Below the pieces are notes generated by a model, which was given only the letters and a program-made list of their open reading frames with translations, had not been told where the DNA came from and did not search any database. The translations under genes were made by a program, and so were the position numbers. Source: Certhia americana (Eukaryota; Chordata; Aves; Passeriformes; Certhiidae). From it: 64,000 nucleotides of DNA. Shown piece by piece: positions 25,711-39,900 of the stretch (position 1 is its first letter; each line of letters starts with the position of its first letter). The DNA lies in NCBI GenBank assembly GCA_018697195.1, contig CM031858.1:111429536-111493535 (forward strand), read 5' to 3'.

Positions 25711-28700
25711 GTAGGAACAAATAATGGAAGAATATATTGCTTGCTGTGGCAGGCAAAGATGATCTGCCTTTTTATTTATTTCTGTGACCAACATTCTTTG
25801 GAACAACTGAACTTGGCTTTGTTCAATCAAATGTCCTCATTGCCACTTTTGGGGCATCCAGCTGTGCTTGAGCCAACCATTTTCCAAAATGAGCATAAAT
25901 AAGCTAATGCACAAATACACACTTAGCTGAGCAAGGAATTACTGTGTGCCATATTTCATAAAATATGAATGTTTTCTTCCTCTTCAGTAGATTCAGAGAC
26001 TTAAAAACATTAGTTCATCTCCCTTTCATTGCAGAACTTATTGCACAAAGTTTTTCTATAGCGCTGCCCAGTATGGCTTGAAGTTTCAAGCACAGGCTTT
26101 CCTTTAGTATATGAGAGTTTAGTTCTGTTAAGTCTATATGATTTTAAAACCACAGTTGAAGTTTCTTAGGACAAAAAAAATAATCTTGCAAATCTTAAAG
26201 CTATTCTTATTTTGGAATAAGAATGTCAATAGCTTTATAGAAAAATTCCCCCAGGTAAGTAACAAATTGACTTATGGTACATCTCAGATTTTGCTTATTC
26301 TGTGATTTCTGTTACATTCTTCAAATAAAATATCTTTAGTCAAGAAAAAAAATTAAATAGATTGATTATCTTACAGAATATCTTTCTAAAGAGAGTGATA
26401 CAATGTTCCCATGGGGACCTATATAAATATAATTAGATTGGTTCAATTCTCAACATAATTTATTCGTACAAGCATCCGATCTAGATAAGCCTTCGCTGTT
26501 AGAATGGCTATGGTATTTCTGCTGACACTTTTTTTCCTGTTGAAAAATGCTGTTTCATCAAAACCAGAATGTTTCATGGAAACATTATCTATTTTGGAGA
26601 CAGCTTTGTTGGGAAGATTTTTTTTTCAGGTCCAGAGGGAGTGAATATTCTTTCTCTCATTCTCATTTCATGAAAACTTTGAGAAAGTCTCATTTTTTGT
26701 TTCATATTGGAACAAAAACAAATTTCAAAGCTTTGAAATGTTTAGCAAAATGGAATTGTTGTTCTCCAGCCAGCCCTATTCAGTATGCTTTTCTTTTTAT
26801 GTACTTGCAGCGTTAATTTTGAGAGCCTTTGGATTTTGAGCCTACTTGCATTTTTATGGATCTTTAATAACAAACACGTCTTCTTATTTAATTATTTTGT
26901 TGGCTTCTTTTTTCAAGCTACATTTTTTCCAAACAAATTAAATAATGGCTTTGGAATTCTGGATACAAATGAAGTTTTACAACTGGCTGCTGGTGCTTCC
27001 AGTACCCTGCCTAACTAATAAGAGACAGACTTTTCCTAATGTAAATTCTGTTTCAAAGCAGCAGTAACTTACTTCTGGCTATTCTGAGGACGTTTAGAAG
27101 ACACACTGCTGAAAATGCTGGTGGCTCAGCTGGAGCTGTGCTGGTGGTAACCCTACTAGGGAACATTAAAAGAAAATGGGTATAGCGTAGCTTCGGGGAC
27201 AGTGCAGCGGTTAAAACGTGATTTCATTGTACAAGATGGGTGGGTGGGGGAATTGTTCAGGGATTTATTTTTTTCTTAATTGTTTTAGCCTAAGTTCTGC
27301 TTTATAACTTTTTATTACTTTTAAGTGTTTGGGACACATTCTAGGTGTGATGGAAACCACAGTAAAGCCATAGCTGAAATGAATACGAGGGAGTACTTAC
27401 TCTCAGAGAGCATAATTAAGCTGTAGAACTCATTGCCACTGGACAAATGGATTTCCAGAGCCACTGGTGTGTCCAAGCACATGATGGGTTATGCCTGTGA
27501 GTGCCCAACCTTGGCTTGCAGCACATGAGTGAGTAAGAGCTATGTGGTCTGCCCTGCAAGAAAGACTGCTGCCTTTTTTTTTTTTTCTTTTTTTTTTGAG
27601 AACACCAATTACTTTTTGGAAGGAGATGGCTGTTTGTTTCCTGGAGTCTGACAGTGGCTTTTAAAGTGGATAAAAGGGTAGAAAATGTAGGAAATACGAG
27701 GGAAAAGTAATGACTTCTTTTGTGTGTGCCTTTGAAGTACATGATCTGGAGAAAGCCAGGAATGGCTAATAAGATCACATATGTTCATGTTGTCCCACAG
27801 TCACATGGATTGTAATCAGAGTCAGTGTGCTTCCTCAGTCCCTCTGTGAGACAAAGATTTACTAATAGATATAAGAGCTTCTCAAGAGTTTTGCATCAAT
27901 GGCCCACTATTATTGTTCAAAAAATTCCAGGCTGTCATCCATCCTCATCATCAAATATTTAATTTAAAGTGCTATTTGACATCATTCCGGTAAATGCAAT
28001 TTTAAAATCACTGTTGTAAGCTGAAGTTTCATTCAAGGGCTAAAACCTTGTAAGCCTACAATAAAGGGTATTTTACACCCAGGGAAAAACCTGGCTGAAC
28101 ACATTACTTGATCTTTGGAAGGGACATGTACTGTTAAGGAGTGCTAAAGAAACTAAACACATTTCTTCTCTGATAAGAAAAACGCTTGTGTTCCAAGAGA
28201 AAAGAGGGATAAGAACTTACACAACCATGTTCTGTCCTGACAAAAATCAGCTCTGTGAAAAATTGGAATGGTAGTGACCTTACATTGAAAGAAACTCTTT
28301 TAATGTTGAATACTAGTTTTCAATATGCTTTGAGAAGTAGTAGGGTCTCGTATAGGTTGTTTGAAGGTCTTTTACTGATTTAGGTGGTTTTCAGAGCCAG
28401 TCCTATAAACCATGTAAAGTGTATACCCCTAAACCATCCCTGCAAGAAATCCTTCCCAGTCCAGCAAAGGAAGTGGTGTTTCCCTCTGCAGTCCAGTTTC
28501 TGGCAATCCTGTAAGACAGAGGGATGTGGCTGAATCATGGCAGAGTTGCCATAGTTGTTCAGTGCCTGATTTCCAGCAGTTCTTCTACCCTGTTTGTGAC
28601 GATATTGGGTAAAGTAGGAAGCAGCAGTGTGGCAACTGACTGAATTTGTGTGGTTCAGTATCTGTTTCCTGACAGCTTTTTTCTTCACCCTCTCATTCAT

Positions 28701-31700
28701 GCTTGTCACCTAGCCTTTCCTACAACTATTCCCTGGACTACAGGTTTAGTATCAGCAAAAAAAGAAGAAAAAATTACCGGAAAAAAAAAGCAGTTTAAAC
28801 AGAGAAGACTGAAAAATAACAATTGAAAAGCTGCTGGTGGTGTTGTCTCCTTAGAGGCTCATATTCTCACCCTCACTGTCCCACTGCCTCATGTGTCAGT
28901 CTTATATTCAGTCCCTTGAGGAAGAGGAAGTGAGATTTTGGGGGTGTGCTGCTAGAGGCAGGAATGCTGGTTAAGAATCCATATGCAGCACGTGCAACCC
29001 CCCTGATTTAATTGGTCCCAGGCATGTTTCAGGTATGTCAGGTATTACCAGGAACTAAATGAATGCAATCAGATGCAGGGGCTGAGCACTTACTAAAATG
29101 CCTCAGGAATAAATAATCTATAAATAGTCATGGTTCCTGCTTCCTACCAGAAATTAATTTCAATGATCTGAGATAATCTTTGGAGTTAGAGACCTGTCTT
29201 TATCAACAAAAAAATACCAATTTTCTTAGCCCTACCTGGAGTTCTGCAAAGAATAGTAATTTGGAGTTTGACAGTTTGGGTCTTTTCACCTGATTTTCCT
29301 ACCATTGAGTTGTTTTACTGCTGGCTATAGCAGATGTACCTGCTTCTTCTCTTTATGCTTTCTTATATGTTAGAAATATGAAGAGTTTCTCTGCAGCAGA
29401 ATAGAGAGATGAAAGCAATTTAAAAATGGAGGGGGGAGGAAGAACACAGGGCATAGTACGAATTTTGTCCCTAAATTGAAAAAGTGGTTAATAATCTTCA
29501 GAAGAGGAGGCAACTGCTGCATGTAGAGGCTAAAATCCACACTTGTGTTGGATAGGCTAAAGCACTTTGAAGGATACATCAACTCATAAGCTTTGGCTTT
29601 TGAGCCAACATTTAATTCATGGCAGGCTGTATTATCTATTGCATTTTCCTCTACACGAAACAGGCTCTGAATATTGAATTGAATATCATCAACCAGTGTT
29701 GTTTTTCTGAGAAATTTCTGCATTTTCAAATAAAATTGGCTTCTGTTATTTGTCATTTTAAACTTTTAAATGTTTGGCACTGAAATGTGAAATCTCCCTG
29801 TATGTTTGTAGTGGTCACTATTGTGCTTGAGGGTTTTCATTCTTTTCTATTTTTTTCCTTTTTTATCTGAGTCATATACTTCTCTGGCCTCAATTTCTCT
29901 CATTTTTTCTGCTTTACTCTTCACTGTATACTTTCTCTTCATTTTGTTTTGCCCTCAGAAGAGAGGACTACTGCTAACTGCTGCACAAGTAAGTGTTTCA
30001 ACTGCTAGACATTGACAGGAAATGTAATAGTAAGAACTCTCCACAGAGCAAGGAGGTCATAACTTCCTTCCTTTGGTTTTCCCTCCTCCAAAAAGACTGC
30101 CATCTAAAAGATCCACCCATGTCTCTGGGTTTTGAGGACCTGATACACTTCAGTCATTTCTTTGGTTAAAAGCTGAGTTTCGTTTAAAGTGTAATTTCAG
30201 TAATCACATTGAAGTTTTGAATATTTGCATTATTTTTATATTAATTTCTATGGCTGCTTTTGTATCAGAAATGAAGTTTTTTATTTCCTGGATTTTCTAT
30301 TCTTTAATAAACATGGACTGCTGCTTGTATCTTAGTGCTTGTGTCATTAATCTATTTAGTAATCAGCATTGGAGAATAACACAGGCATATCCATTTTTAA
30401 TCAAAAGTACTTTTATATTATGATTTCAGTAGTTTCATGTAGTATGTATAATTTCTAATATACTATAGAAAATTGAATTACTGAAGTATGTAAATCATTC
30501 TACTATATAATTCCATATATATAAACAAAACCTGGGGAGAAAAAGAGGTCAGCAGCCCTTCCTCCCTGTTTGTGTTTTGACAAGGACACTGGTTTAGTAG
30601 GCTCAGATTTTTACTTTTTGTTGCTTTTATTACTCAAGACTAAGAAAATGTGGTATTGCATAGTTTGTGCACTACAAGATCTTAGTAGGTCAGTTAAAGG
30701 GAGAGGGAGAGCCTACAGTATCAGCTTTTTATTTGGATTGCTTGTCCCTTGACAGTTGAAACTTATGCAGCCTAGGTGATTATTAAGGAATTTCTTAGTT
30801 TTGCACAGAGGGCTAGGAATTGCTTTATTTTTGAGTTCTTAGTAATTGAGACTGACACTGCCAAAGAAAACTGTTCTGGTTTAGACAAAAAAAATTAAGA
30901 AGTAGGAGAGGAGGTAGCAGAGAAGTTCCAAATCCTGAGTCCTCAGAGCAAAGCTGTGGAAGATGTTGGAAGAGAATCCTAGCATCTTTCTGTTCCTTGC
31001 TCTAAACCTCACATAGTGTTCCTTTTTTCCCTGTTTATGTGCCTTCTTTTCTCTGATATTGCTGGTATTTTCTCCCCCTAGTAATTTTCCCCTGAGCCTG
31101 TTATGATTATTGAAGTTGAAAAATCCCCCAAACTGTAAGCCGTATGTTAAAAGTTGGATCAGGCATGGCACACACAAAGTTCTTGGACCAGAACTGTAGC
31201 TGAAACTTCATGTTTTTGAGACAAATAAACAAAATCTTCTTATTAGGTTATTAAATAAGTTGTCAGGTCTGAATAAGTGAAATGCAGTTTTGAAAAATCA
31301 GAGTTGTTTGACTTTTGAAACACAGCTTGTAGTATGAAATAAATGGAATTTCTACAGAATCAGAGATGTTCTGATAGTGTAAGTACTGGTTTATCAATCA
31401 TGTATTTAGCCTGTTTAACAGTATTATATCTTTAAAATTCTCTGTCTGGGTACACAGCAGGCAGTTTGCATTTATGGATACAGAGAAAAAATATACAGAA
31501 GTTTAGGAAGGAAAGTTTAAGAGAGATTTCTTTTGAGGACGTTGGACAATAAAATTAATTAAGGACACCAAAAAGCAATTTTTAAAATTATATGTACATA
31601 CACACACACATATATAAAATCCTATTATGTATAAGCAAAACTTGAAGATGTGGGTTTATAAAAGAGAGGCATGCCTACCTGTCATTAGTCCAAATTTCTG

Positions 31701-34700
31701 TGTAAATCTTTACTGTAACACTCCATTGGAGTTACTGGTAGTTTTATTGTGTTGGTGTTAAACAGTGGAAATATACATACTTGGGATGGGACAAAATTTG
31801 TTTTAACAAACATAGAGTTTAGCCTGTCATGGAAAGTAGAGAGTTGAGTCTGTCATTTAGAATCTCATAGATTACTTTTGTCCTTCTCCTGCTATAGATT
31901 CAATCTTTTTTTCAAAGTTATACAATAGAGCCCTAGTCTCTGAACTAAAAGAAAAAGAAAAAAGTTATTCAAAATACTTTACATGTTAATTTTTCCTTTT
32001 GATTCTTGAGCCTGTTTCTTCTCACTTCTTATTCTGCTTTTCCTTTCTTAGAAGTCTGTCCTTTTGTGATCAAATTTTTTTTCAAAATAACTAGTAATTA
32101 CACTCACAGAGCAAAATTTAAACATTTTTATTTTGTTTTGTGTATCCAAAGAGGCTCCATATGCACTTGGGAGCTAACCATGCCCCTTTCACTGTAGCAC
32201 AGAGCCAGCTGTTCATCTCTTGTTCTGACTCTGTAGCTGAAGAAGGCTACACATATTGAATAAACTGCACCCATTGTTCAAATCAGATTAAACTGGAGTT
32301 TGAGTGTCACTTGGCCAGTGAAGGGAATTAATTTTATTCTTTCTGTGAGGATAATGATCTTTTACAGAGGAAGACACAATGTCTTTGTCATTCCTCCACT
32401 GTCAGTGCCCCCACTTCATTCTCCTTCCGCTAAGTTGAAGCCTGTAAGTGTTAAGAGTTAACTTTCCTGGAGGTGTGTAAGTGGGTGGAACAACCAGCAA
32501 GCTCCCTACCAGGAATGCTGACTGATGGAGTAAGAGCTCCAGGAGAGAACATCCCAGCTCATAGACAAGGATCACAGCAGGATATGATTTGGAACTTGCT
32601 AATACTTCAGTTTGTCTCTGCCCTTGGCCTGACTGGTGTTAAAGAAGTGATGGGCCAATATGTTCAGGAGACTTACACAGCACTGATCCTTTGCCTGCTT
32701 GAGAATAAATACTGTCCTTTATTATTAATTAAGTACTCCCAGTTCAAGCAGTAGATGGCCTTTTCCAAAAGCACACAAAGAATAGAAGAAAATTTACTGT
32801 ATGTCTCAGATATTCTGACACAAGATAAGTTAGAAGTGACCTAAAGAAGAAAGGACATCTTCATGTCCTTTGTGAACAGTTTCAAAATCCTGTGAGGGAT
32901 CAATCTGTGTGAAGATGTGAACACACAGCAAACAACATGGCTTAGTTGCTCTAAGTTGATAAATGTGCAATCTCTGTGCACAGGGTTTGTGCTACGTTTG
33001 TATCTGTGCTACGACCTTGTGCTGTGGGTCGTGTGAGGAAGGCACTTATGCAACTGCCTGAGTTATACAGAAGGCTCTGCTCTTGTTTTGTAGCTCTCCT
33101 TTTTCAGCTCCCAGTTTGCAGGACCACTTAGTTCCTCTGGGCATTGGCCTTCCTTCCTGTGTCAGATATCACTCTGTACAATACAAACCTGGAAGTCTTA
33201 CCCTGGTCAAGGATTCAAGAAGTGGTCAGTTTGCTGTAAAGTAGCTTTAATACCTAGGGAATATTATTTTGTGTGTTGTAATGTCATCGCTGTTAAAAAA
33301 ACAAAAACAAACAACCCAAACTAAAATTAAAAAACCCCTCCAAACACCCAAACTGCCCCAGTCTCTCTCCTTTTACAGACTTGGGGATGATGCTTTGTAA
33401 GTCAGAAAGTCCATTTCTGTAAAAGAGCAGCACTTCTGTGTCTCTAGTCTGTTCATTCATGTGGACAACATGACTACAGGTAGTAGCATCCTTTTAGTCT
33501 GCCAGCTTGTTACCTGAATTGTGAGCCTCAAGTTGTATTCCCCAAGATCTCCTCTGAATTTACAGCCATAAAACTTCTTGCAGAGCTGGATCAATATTAA
33601 CACTGAATCACAGGCAGTGAAAAAGCATGCTGAGAAGCTCACTGTAGACACCCAAAGTCTAAGGATCCAGAGAAGGACTAAGGAAATGCAGAAATAAATA
33701 AGCTTAAGCAGAAGTGAGCTAAAAGCAGAACCTTAAAAGGAAAGTTTCCATGACCCCTTGAAGAGAAGCAGCATATTGCAATGTGCTTCAGCCCTGTAAA
33801 CAGGGTGTGTGGTTTCCTTCAAAACAGTTGGATTTAGAAGCTAGTATTACTTTTAACAAGTTTTGGACCTAATTTTTTAGATTTGTTTCAGAAATAGTGG
33901 TTTTTGTAATTGAAGGAACAGACAACTTGGAGGCAGTGTGGGGTTAAAATCCAGATCTCTGTGCTTCAACTGCACAGAAAAGAGAACTGGGACAAGATCA
34001 CTCAGAGCTTTAACTCAAAAATGCATGTCTCTTCAAGTTAGTTATCTATAGCTATTTCCCCTCTCTCAGCTACTCCTACCTGTCCAGCAAAAATATTCCA
34101 TCAACTCGCAAGGCAGCCACTGAACCGCTGCAAAGTATAGCTTGATCTGCTAAAGAGTGGTCAACATCTTACCTTAATGTGATGGACTGTTAATTTTATG
34201 TTTGTTTTTTAAATCAAAAGTGTGAAACATGCAAAATTAATAAATACAAACCATAACTGAGTGGATAGCTGTGTAGGAAGGAGATTGTTCTCTGCACATG
34301 GTGCTTAACAAAATCTTGCCTGTTGTTTCTCTGTATCTGATAATTGCTGACTTTCCTGAAAGCAGTTACAATCAGCTGTCAACAACAACAAAAAAACCAG
34401 CAAAAAGCACACACACACTGAAAAGAAACACAGTAGAAATGAAGATGTTAGAAGCAAAACTTTTTAATAGTTAAGTAGCTAAAAACTACTTTTAGAAGAA
34501 GTTTTGCTGATGTGTGTCCTTCTTAAGCTACCATTTACCCCAGTTCCCCTGAATTCTTTAATGTAGCAAGCTGTTTGTGGCAAAGGATTAAACCTGACTT
34601 GCTTGTCACTGGATGTGATACATCCCTTCCATCCCTCTCCACCAGGCAGCAGAAGTGATGGAGATTTAACTAGACTAAATCAAAACCAGCTTCCAGAAGA

Positions 34701-36899
34701 CAAATATGATTTTAAATTGTTTTCATAACCATGCAGTGGTTTAGATTACATTTCTTAATGAGTCTTTTTTAATATAAATGTGTAACAGTGGAAAACATTT
34801 TAAACCTGATTTTATTGGTCTCTTTGAAGGGCATTAGGACTGTTTAGTCTGATAGACAGTCTGTGGCCTCCAGTAGTGCCTGTAAAAGTTCCCGGACAAA
34901 GTCAAGACTCTGAAATGGTAAGTTTTGTTATTAGGGATATGATTTTTTTCACTCACAACTAGTATTTTTGTTGGTGGTATAATCATGTTTACTTTGGGAA
35001 TCAAGACTCTCTCTCTTTTTACCTACCAAGTTTTGTTTTACTGATTCTGACAACCACCGGAGCTAACCTGAAGCCCTCTAAATCAGCAACATCTCTCTGA
35101 AATGATGCAATTAGCCCCTTATTAATTCTCTAGAGCTAGAATGATAAGACATCTAGACAAATTCTTCCTCTCTTCTCCTTGCAGGAGTAAAGAGATACTA
35201 GGTATCATGGAGCCTGCTGAGAAATCTATATACAAGGATGTTAACTCATTCTTTAAAAGCACTTTTCAGCCTTAGGTTTGAAAGCACTTTTCTGAAGATT
35301 AACTTTTATGAAGACAGAGTGACTGCTGGAATCAGGTCTCTTACTAGTTAGAATGACTTTGACTGACACTTGTTTCATATGAGGTCAGAAGGATGAATAT
35401 AAAAGTAATTACTAAAGATTAATGAATGTTTCTGTGACTTGAGGGAGTGGGAAAGTATAGAAATAGATTTCAAGTATGTTACTATTTATCTGCAAAGCTG
35501 AAATCATGTCTGTAATTTTACTTCAAATAGCTTTTGTCTTTGAAAAGCTTTTTTGTCTTCTGTCACATCAAATCATCTTTTTGTCTTCTGTCACATCAAA
35601 TCATTTTGTTAATACGAGGCCATTTGAGAAGCTTATGGGTAGCCAAGTGCTTGGGCTTTCTTGATGTTCTTTGGGAAAAGGTTAGTGGTATTAAAAATTG
35701 GGTTTATACCAAGGGAGTCAATATGGAAAAAAAAAAAGAGAGCTGGAAATAAACAAGTTTTAAAACCAGGGAATATTGAAGATGGATATTGCTAGTTATT
35801 TCTAAAGTCCAAGAATCTTTCCTCTGCAAAGTAGAGTGTTCTTTGTATCATCCAGGGGTTTATATTGAAGAACAAAAAGCTCAGACCTCAGTTAAAAATA
35901 AAATCGAGACTGAAACTGAGTGAAATAGCTGTGCTTTCTTTTACTCTTCCTTTCATCAGAATATTTTGGAAATCTCAGAGGAATGTATGGGTTTTTGCAT
36001 TAAAATAATGTGGGCAACAGAATGGGAATATATATGGCTGAAGCAGAGCACTTGAATGTCATTTAGTGTTGTTATGACTCTTGTTATTTCTTAATTTTTT
36101 CTGTTTTATTAGCAATCTAAAAATGGAGGAAACTTGCCATAATCATGTAACTTACTCTTCTGTTATGGCTTTGAAATAGAAATTAATTCCACAAAGAGCC
36201 AAAACTTGCATTCTGATGCTCCACATTTTTGGCTGGGTGCAATTCTTTCAATTGAGATATGTTTTTCTTGATACAAACAGTATAGTATATGCACAGTTTT
36301 ATGGAAGCAGTTTTATACATCAGTATATAAATAATATTGCCAGCACGATGATAATGTTGTTGGGAAGTGATCTGTGGAACGGATTTCTTTTGAGCCATAT
36401 GTACGTTCAAATACCTTCTTTAATGCTGTCAGAGGCAGACAGAGTTTGGGTATCAGCTTCCTTTGCCTTTGTTTTTCTTTAAGCAGTTTCTTTTTAATGG
36501 GTGGGCAACTGTCTTTAATATATTCATATTTCTTCTATTAAATTAAATGTTTTATTAACAACAAACGTTGCTAAAAGAGTATTTTACCATATTTGCAATA
36601 AAAATTATCTGCTAGCATTGTCTTTTCTTTTCTGAGAAGTCTTTCCAGCTTGGGACCTCTCTAAGTGGTGATTGATAAAGTTGTTACGTCATGGTACTTT
36701 TTAAGGGGAAAAGAAAAATCTGGCATACCACAAAGAGAGCTGTTCTTGCAGCTCTTGCATTCCTGTTCTTCATTATCTCCTTGGGCTGTCCTGGATTTAA
36801 TTTGGCAACTTTAAAAGTTCGGCAGCTGTTTACTATCACAAAAACCCACCCACATGCAAAAGTCCTCAAATCTCAGAAAAGCTATAGATGCTAAAAAAG

Positions 36900-36947
<48 letters not shown>

Positions 36948-39900
36948 AGAGACTAATCGACACACTCCTACCACGTAATAAAAATACACCAAACAACAAA
37001 CAGCACCTTGCAATAGTCACTGTGTTTGCCAAGTGTGTCAAGTTATGGGTTGTTTTTGTGATGAGGATCAATGTTAGATTATGGAAAGAATGATACACAC
37101 AAGCTGATTTCACTTATAACTTGTGACTCTTGCTTTATTAACTCAACTTCTACATCATAGTCCTTGTTATTAACCATATAATTTTGCTTCTCCATCCATC
37201 TTAAAATGTACATTGTTTTGTTCCTTTTGCCTATTATTGTAAAACTTGATCAGCTAAATTAAAGTGCCTTTTTTATGGTCACATTTCTTTTTCTTATTTT
37301 TTAATAGATGACAACCAATCTTCCTCCTCCCAGCTTCTGTTACATTCTTACTGTTCAGTCTGGTGAAATACATGTGGAAGTGGATGAGGAAGAACAGATT
37401 TCTAATTTGTACCAGCCACCAGCTGTTCATGGTCTAAAGGAAATTCTTCGGGTAATCTGCTTTACAAATCAGATAACAAATTCTTTTTACCACTGATTTC
37501 TGGTATCACAGTTGTCTCATTGCCTATTTTTGTGCCATTTTCAGATCGATGGTTGTAACAAGCGATGTAGCTTCTGGGCCCAAGTGTTCTATCGAAGGCT
37601 GCAGGTAATCTTTTTATTTAGCAATGAATTCAACAGTATGATTCAATATAATCAGCATAATGTTTATGTGAAGAAGATTCATCTCGTTTAGGGGTAACTC
37701 CAATGCCAGGACTATCTTTAAGAGTTGTATGGGCAGAATTATCACCATGTGAAAGGTAAAACGAGCTGCATCACCAGTTTCAATGCCAGTCAGCTTAGAA
37801 AGTTAATTATTCCTGAATAAATTGCTACCTAACCAGAAATTATAATGTACTCTGGAGAGGGAGCTCACAGGAAGTTAGTTGAGGGTCAATTTATAGCTGA
37901 ATGCTGTCCTTAGGAGCCTAGCAAGGAGCTCCCAGTTGGTTGGGTGTTGGGGGATAGAGTGGAACAGATGATGGTTATATAAAAATACAGTTTTGCTCTT
38001 TTCATGCTAGCGTGTGGGTGATTTTCATTGACTTCCATAGAAGCCCCTCAGGCAAATTTGGCTTTTATGGTCCAGTAAGTAGTAAAAGGGAGGAACTCTT
38101 AGGTAAATACATCTGCCATCCATACCGTGCCGGAAAGCTTACAATTATATTCTGTTTGTTTCTGAATGATGCCATGATGTTCTTTCAAAATGTTGCTAGC
38201 TCCCTTAGTAGTTAAAGAAATTTTTTTTTTGCTGATTTATTTATTTTTTCCTGGCGACTGGATCCTCAGTACAGCCAGCACTGAATTCTAGCAGAGAATA
38301 ATTTGCAATTGTCCATCAGCTCCACAAGAAACAAAGTGTGAATCAAAGCATATGAACCAAAGACAAAGAAATTCCAGAAGGGCCAGCAAAATAGCTGGAG
38401 ATGCTTCCCACAAGTTTGAGACATAAATTTAATTTAGGTCTTGCCCTTTTGCTTCAAAAGCCAATGAATTATGATTTAATTTTTAGGCAGGGAGTACTTT
38501 TAACTACTGAGATGAGGGGTATCTCTTGTGTTTTCTCCGTGCTAGTTGTGAATGTAACAGAGCATTTGCAAACATGGAATTAGGGCTAGCTGGATGGGAT
38601 CTTTAGTGTGCCAGAAGAAAGATGGACACATACATTAGTAAATTCCTATTTCCAAGAAACCTCTTCTAGTGAAAAATGAAATAAAATTGCAGACTAGGGG
38701 CATCCTAGCCAAACGTTTTTGAATTCAGGAATGTTAACTTCTGAAATTCTGATGCGGGTTATCAGTATTCTTGTGTAAAAGCACTTCATCACTGAATTAG
38801 GGAAAAGATGAAGCATGCAGGAACAGATGTGATATTGAAGAATGGAATATTGAGTAGCAGAGAAAAAGGTCTATGATTTTTTTTCTTGCTCCTAGGAGGT
38901 TTATTAGTTTTGTTTTTTTTTTAATGTCTATTCACTTGCTGAACTGTAAGCACTAAATTTTTGTAAGTGAACAACATGAGTGCTTGTCCTTTTTTGAAAG
39001 TAATGATGGAAAAGCAATAGAAGATATTCTTCTTATGTTTAACTTTATGGATAACTGCTCTAGAACTGTAAGGGTATTTTACCTGCTGCTAGTGTATCAC
39101 TTTCCTAGTCCTCCCAGAATATCCCAGAATCTTGTTTCCTGCAGCTGCCTTTGCCAAGAGATTGTACCCTTCACATGCCAAATCAAATGAGGAAGGGACA
39201 ATGATTTGGTTTGTTTTGCAGATTTATTATTAAATAAGCTGCTATGTGAGCTAATTCAGATGTACCTTAAAAAATAGTATTTACTCTCTGTAGCTACAGT
39301 GTTAAGTACTTAAATTAATATGACTTAATTTGTGTGAAGGAGGATTGGAAATACTCTTTTTTTATTAGTCAGAATTCGAACTGTGGTTCAGAAGGAATAT
39401 GAGGAAATATATTCCATCTGTGGTTAAGGAGCTGTCCTTCCTTATAACTCAATCCTGCTGCTATTTGTCTGTTGTGTCCTCTCTGTTCAGAACAAATTGT
39501 CACACATAGCAATATGATGATTTTATTTTTACTTGTGATTTTTGCTTTTATTATTATTTACTTTTTGGATGATTTTCCTGAAAGGCGGCCTTTCATGTGT
39601 TAGTAATTCTCAGGAGGCAGATGTAAAAATTCTTTCTCTGAAGCTGTCCTAATGTTATCTATGCAGAGGAGATGCCCAAATGTATGTAGTTACTAGGCAA
39701 AACAAAAACATCCGTGCAATAGGCAGTATATGCTGTATTAAGGCATAACTGTCATATCTGAGCTGTGAATTTTTCCAGTCACTATTTACAATTACCTCAT
39801 TTGCTCTAAGAGCTGCGAGCATGAGCAGAGAGCCAGGTTTAGTGTGGCTGATGGTTTCAAAGTTAGAATTCAGCCAAAGACAAAATACTGGGGGTTTTGT

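Larger units (their letters stand above)
34918..37307 (+). other. SPIDR intron b-c
   Basis: 2.4 kb intron with a 28 bp tandem duplication at 35550-35605 and a 47-base A run at 36900-36946. No gene recognised. Confidence 0.75.
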
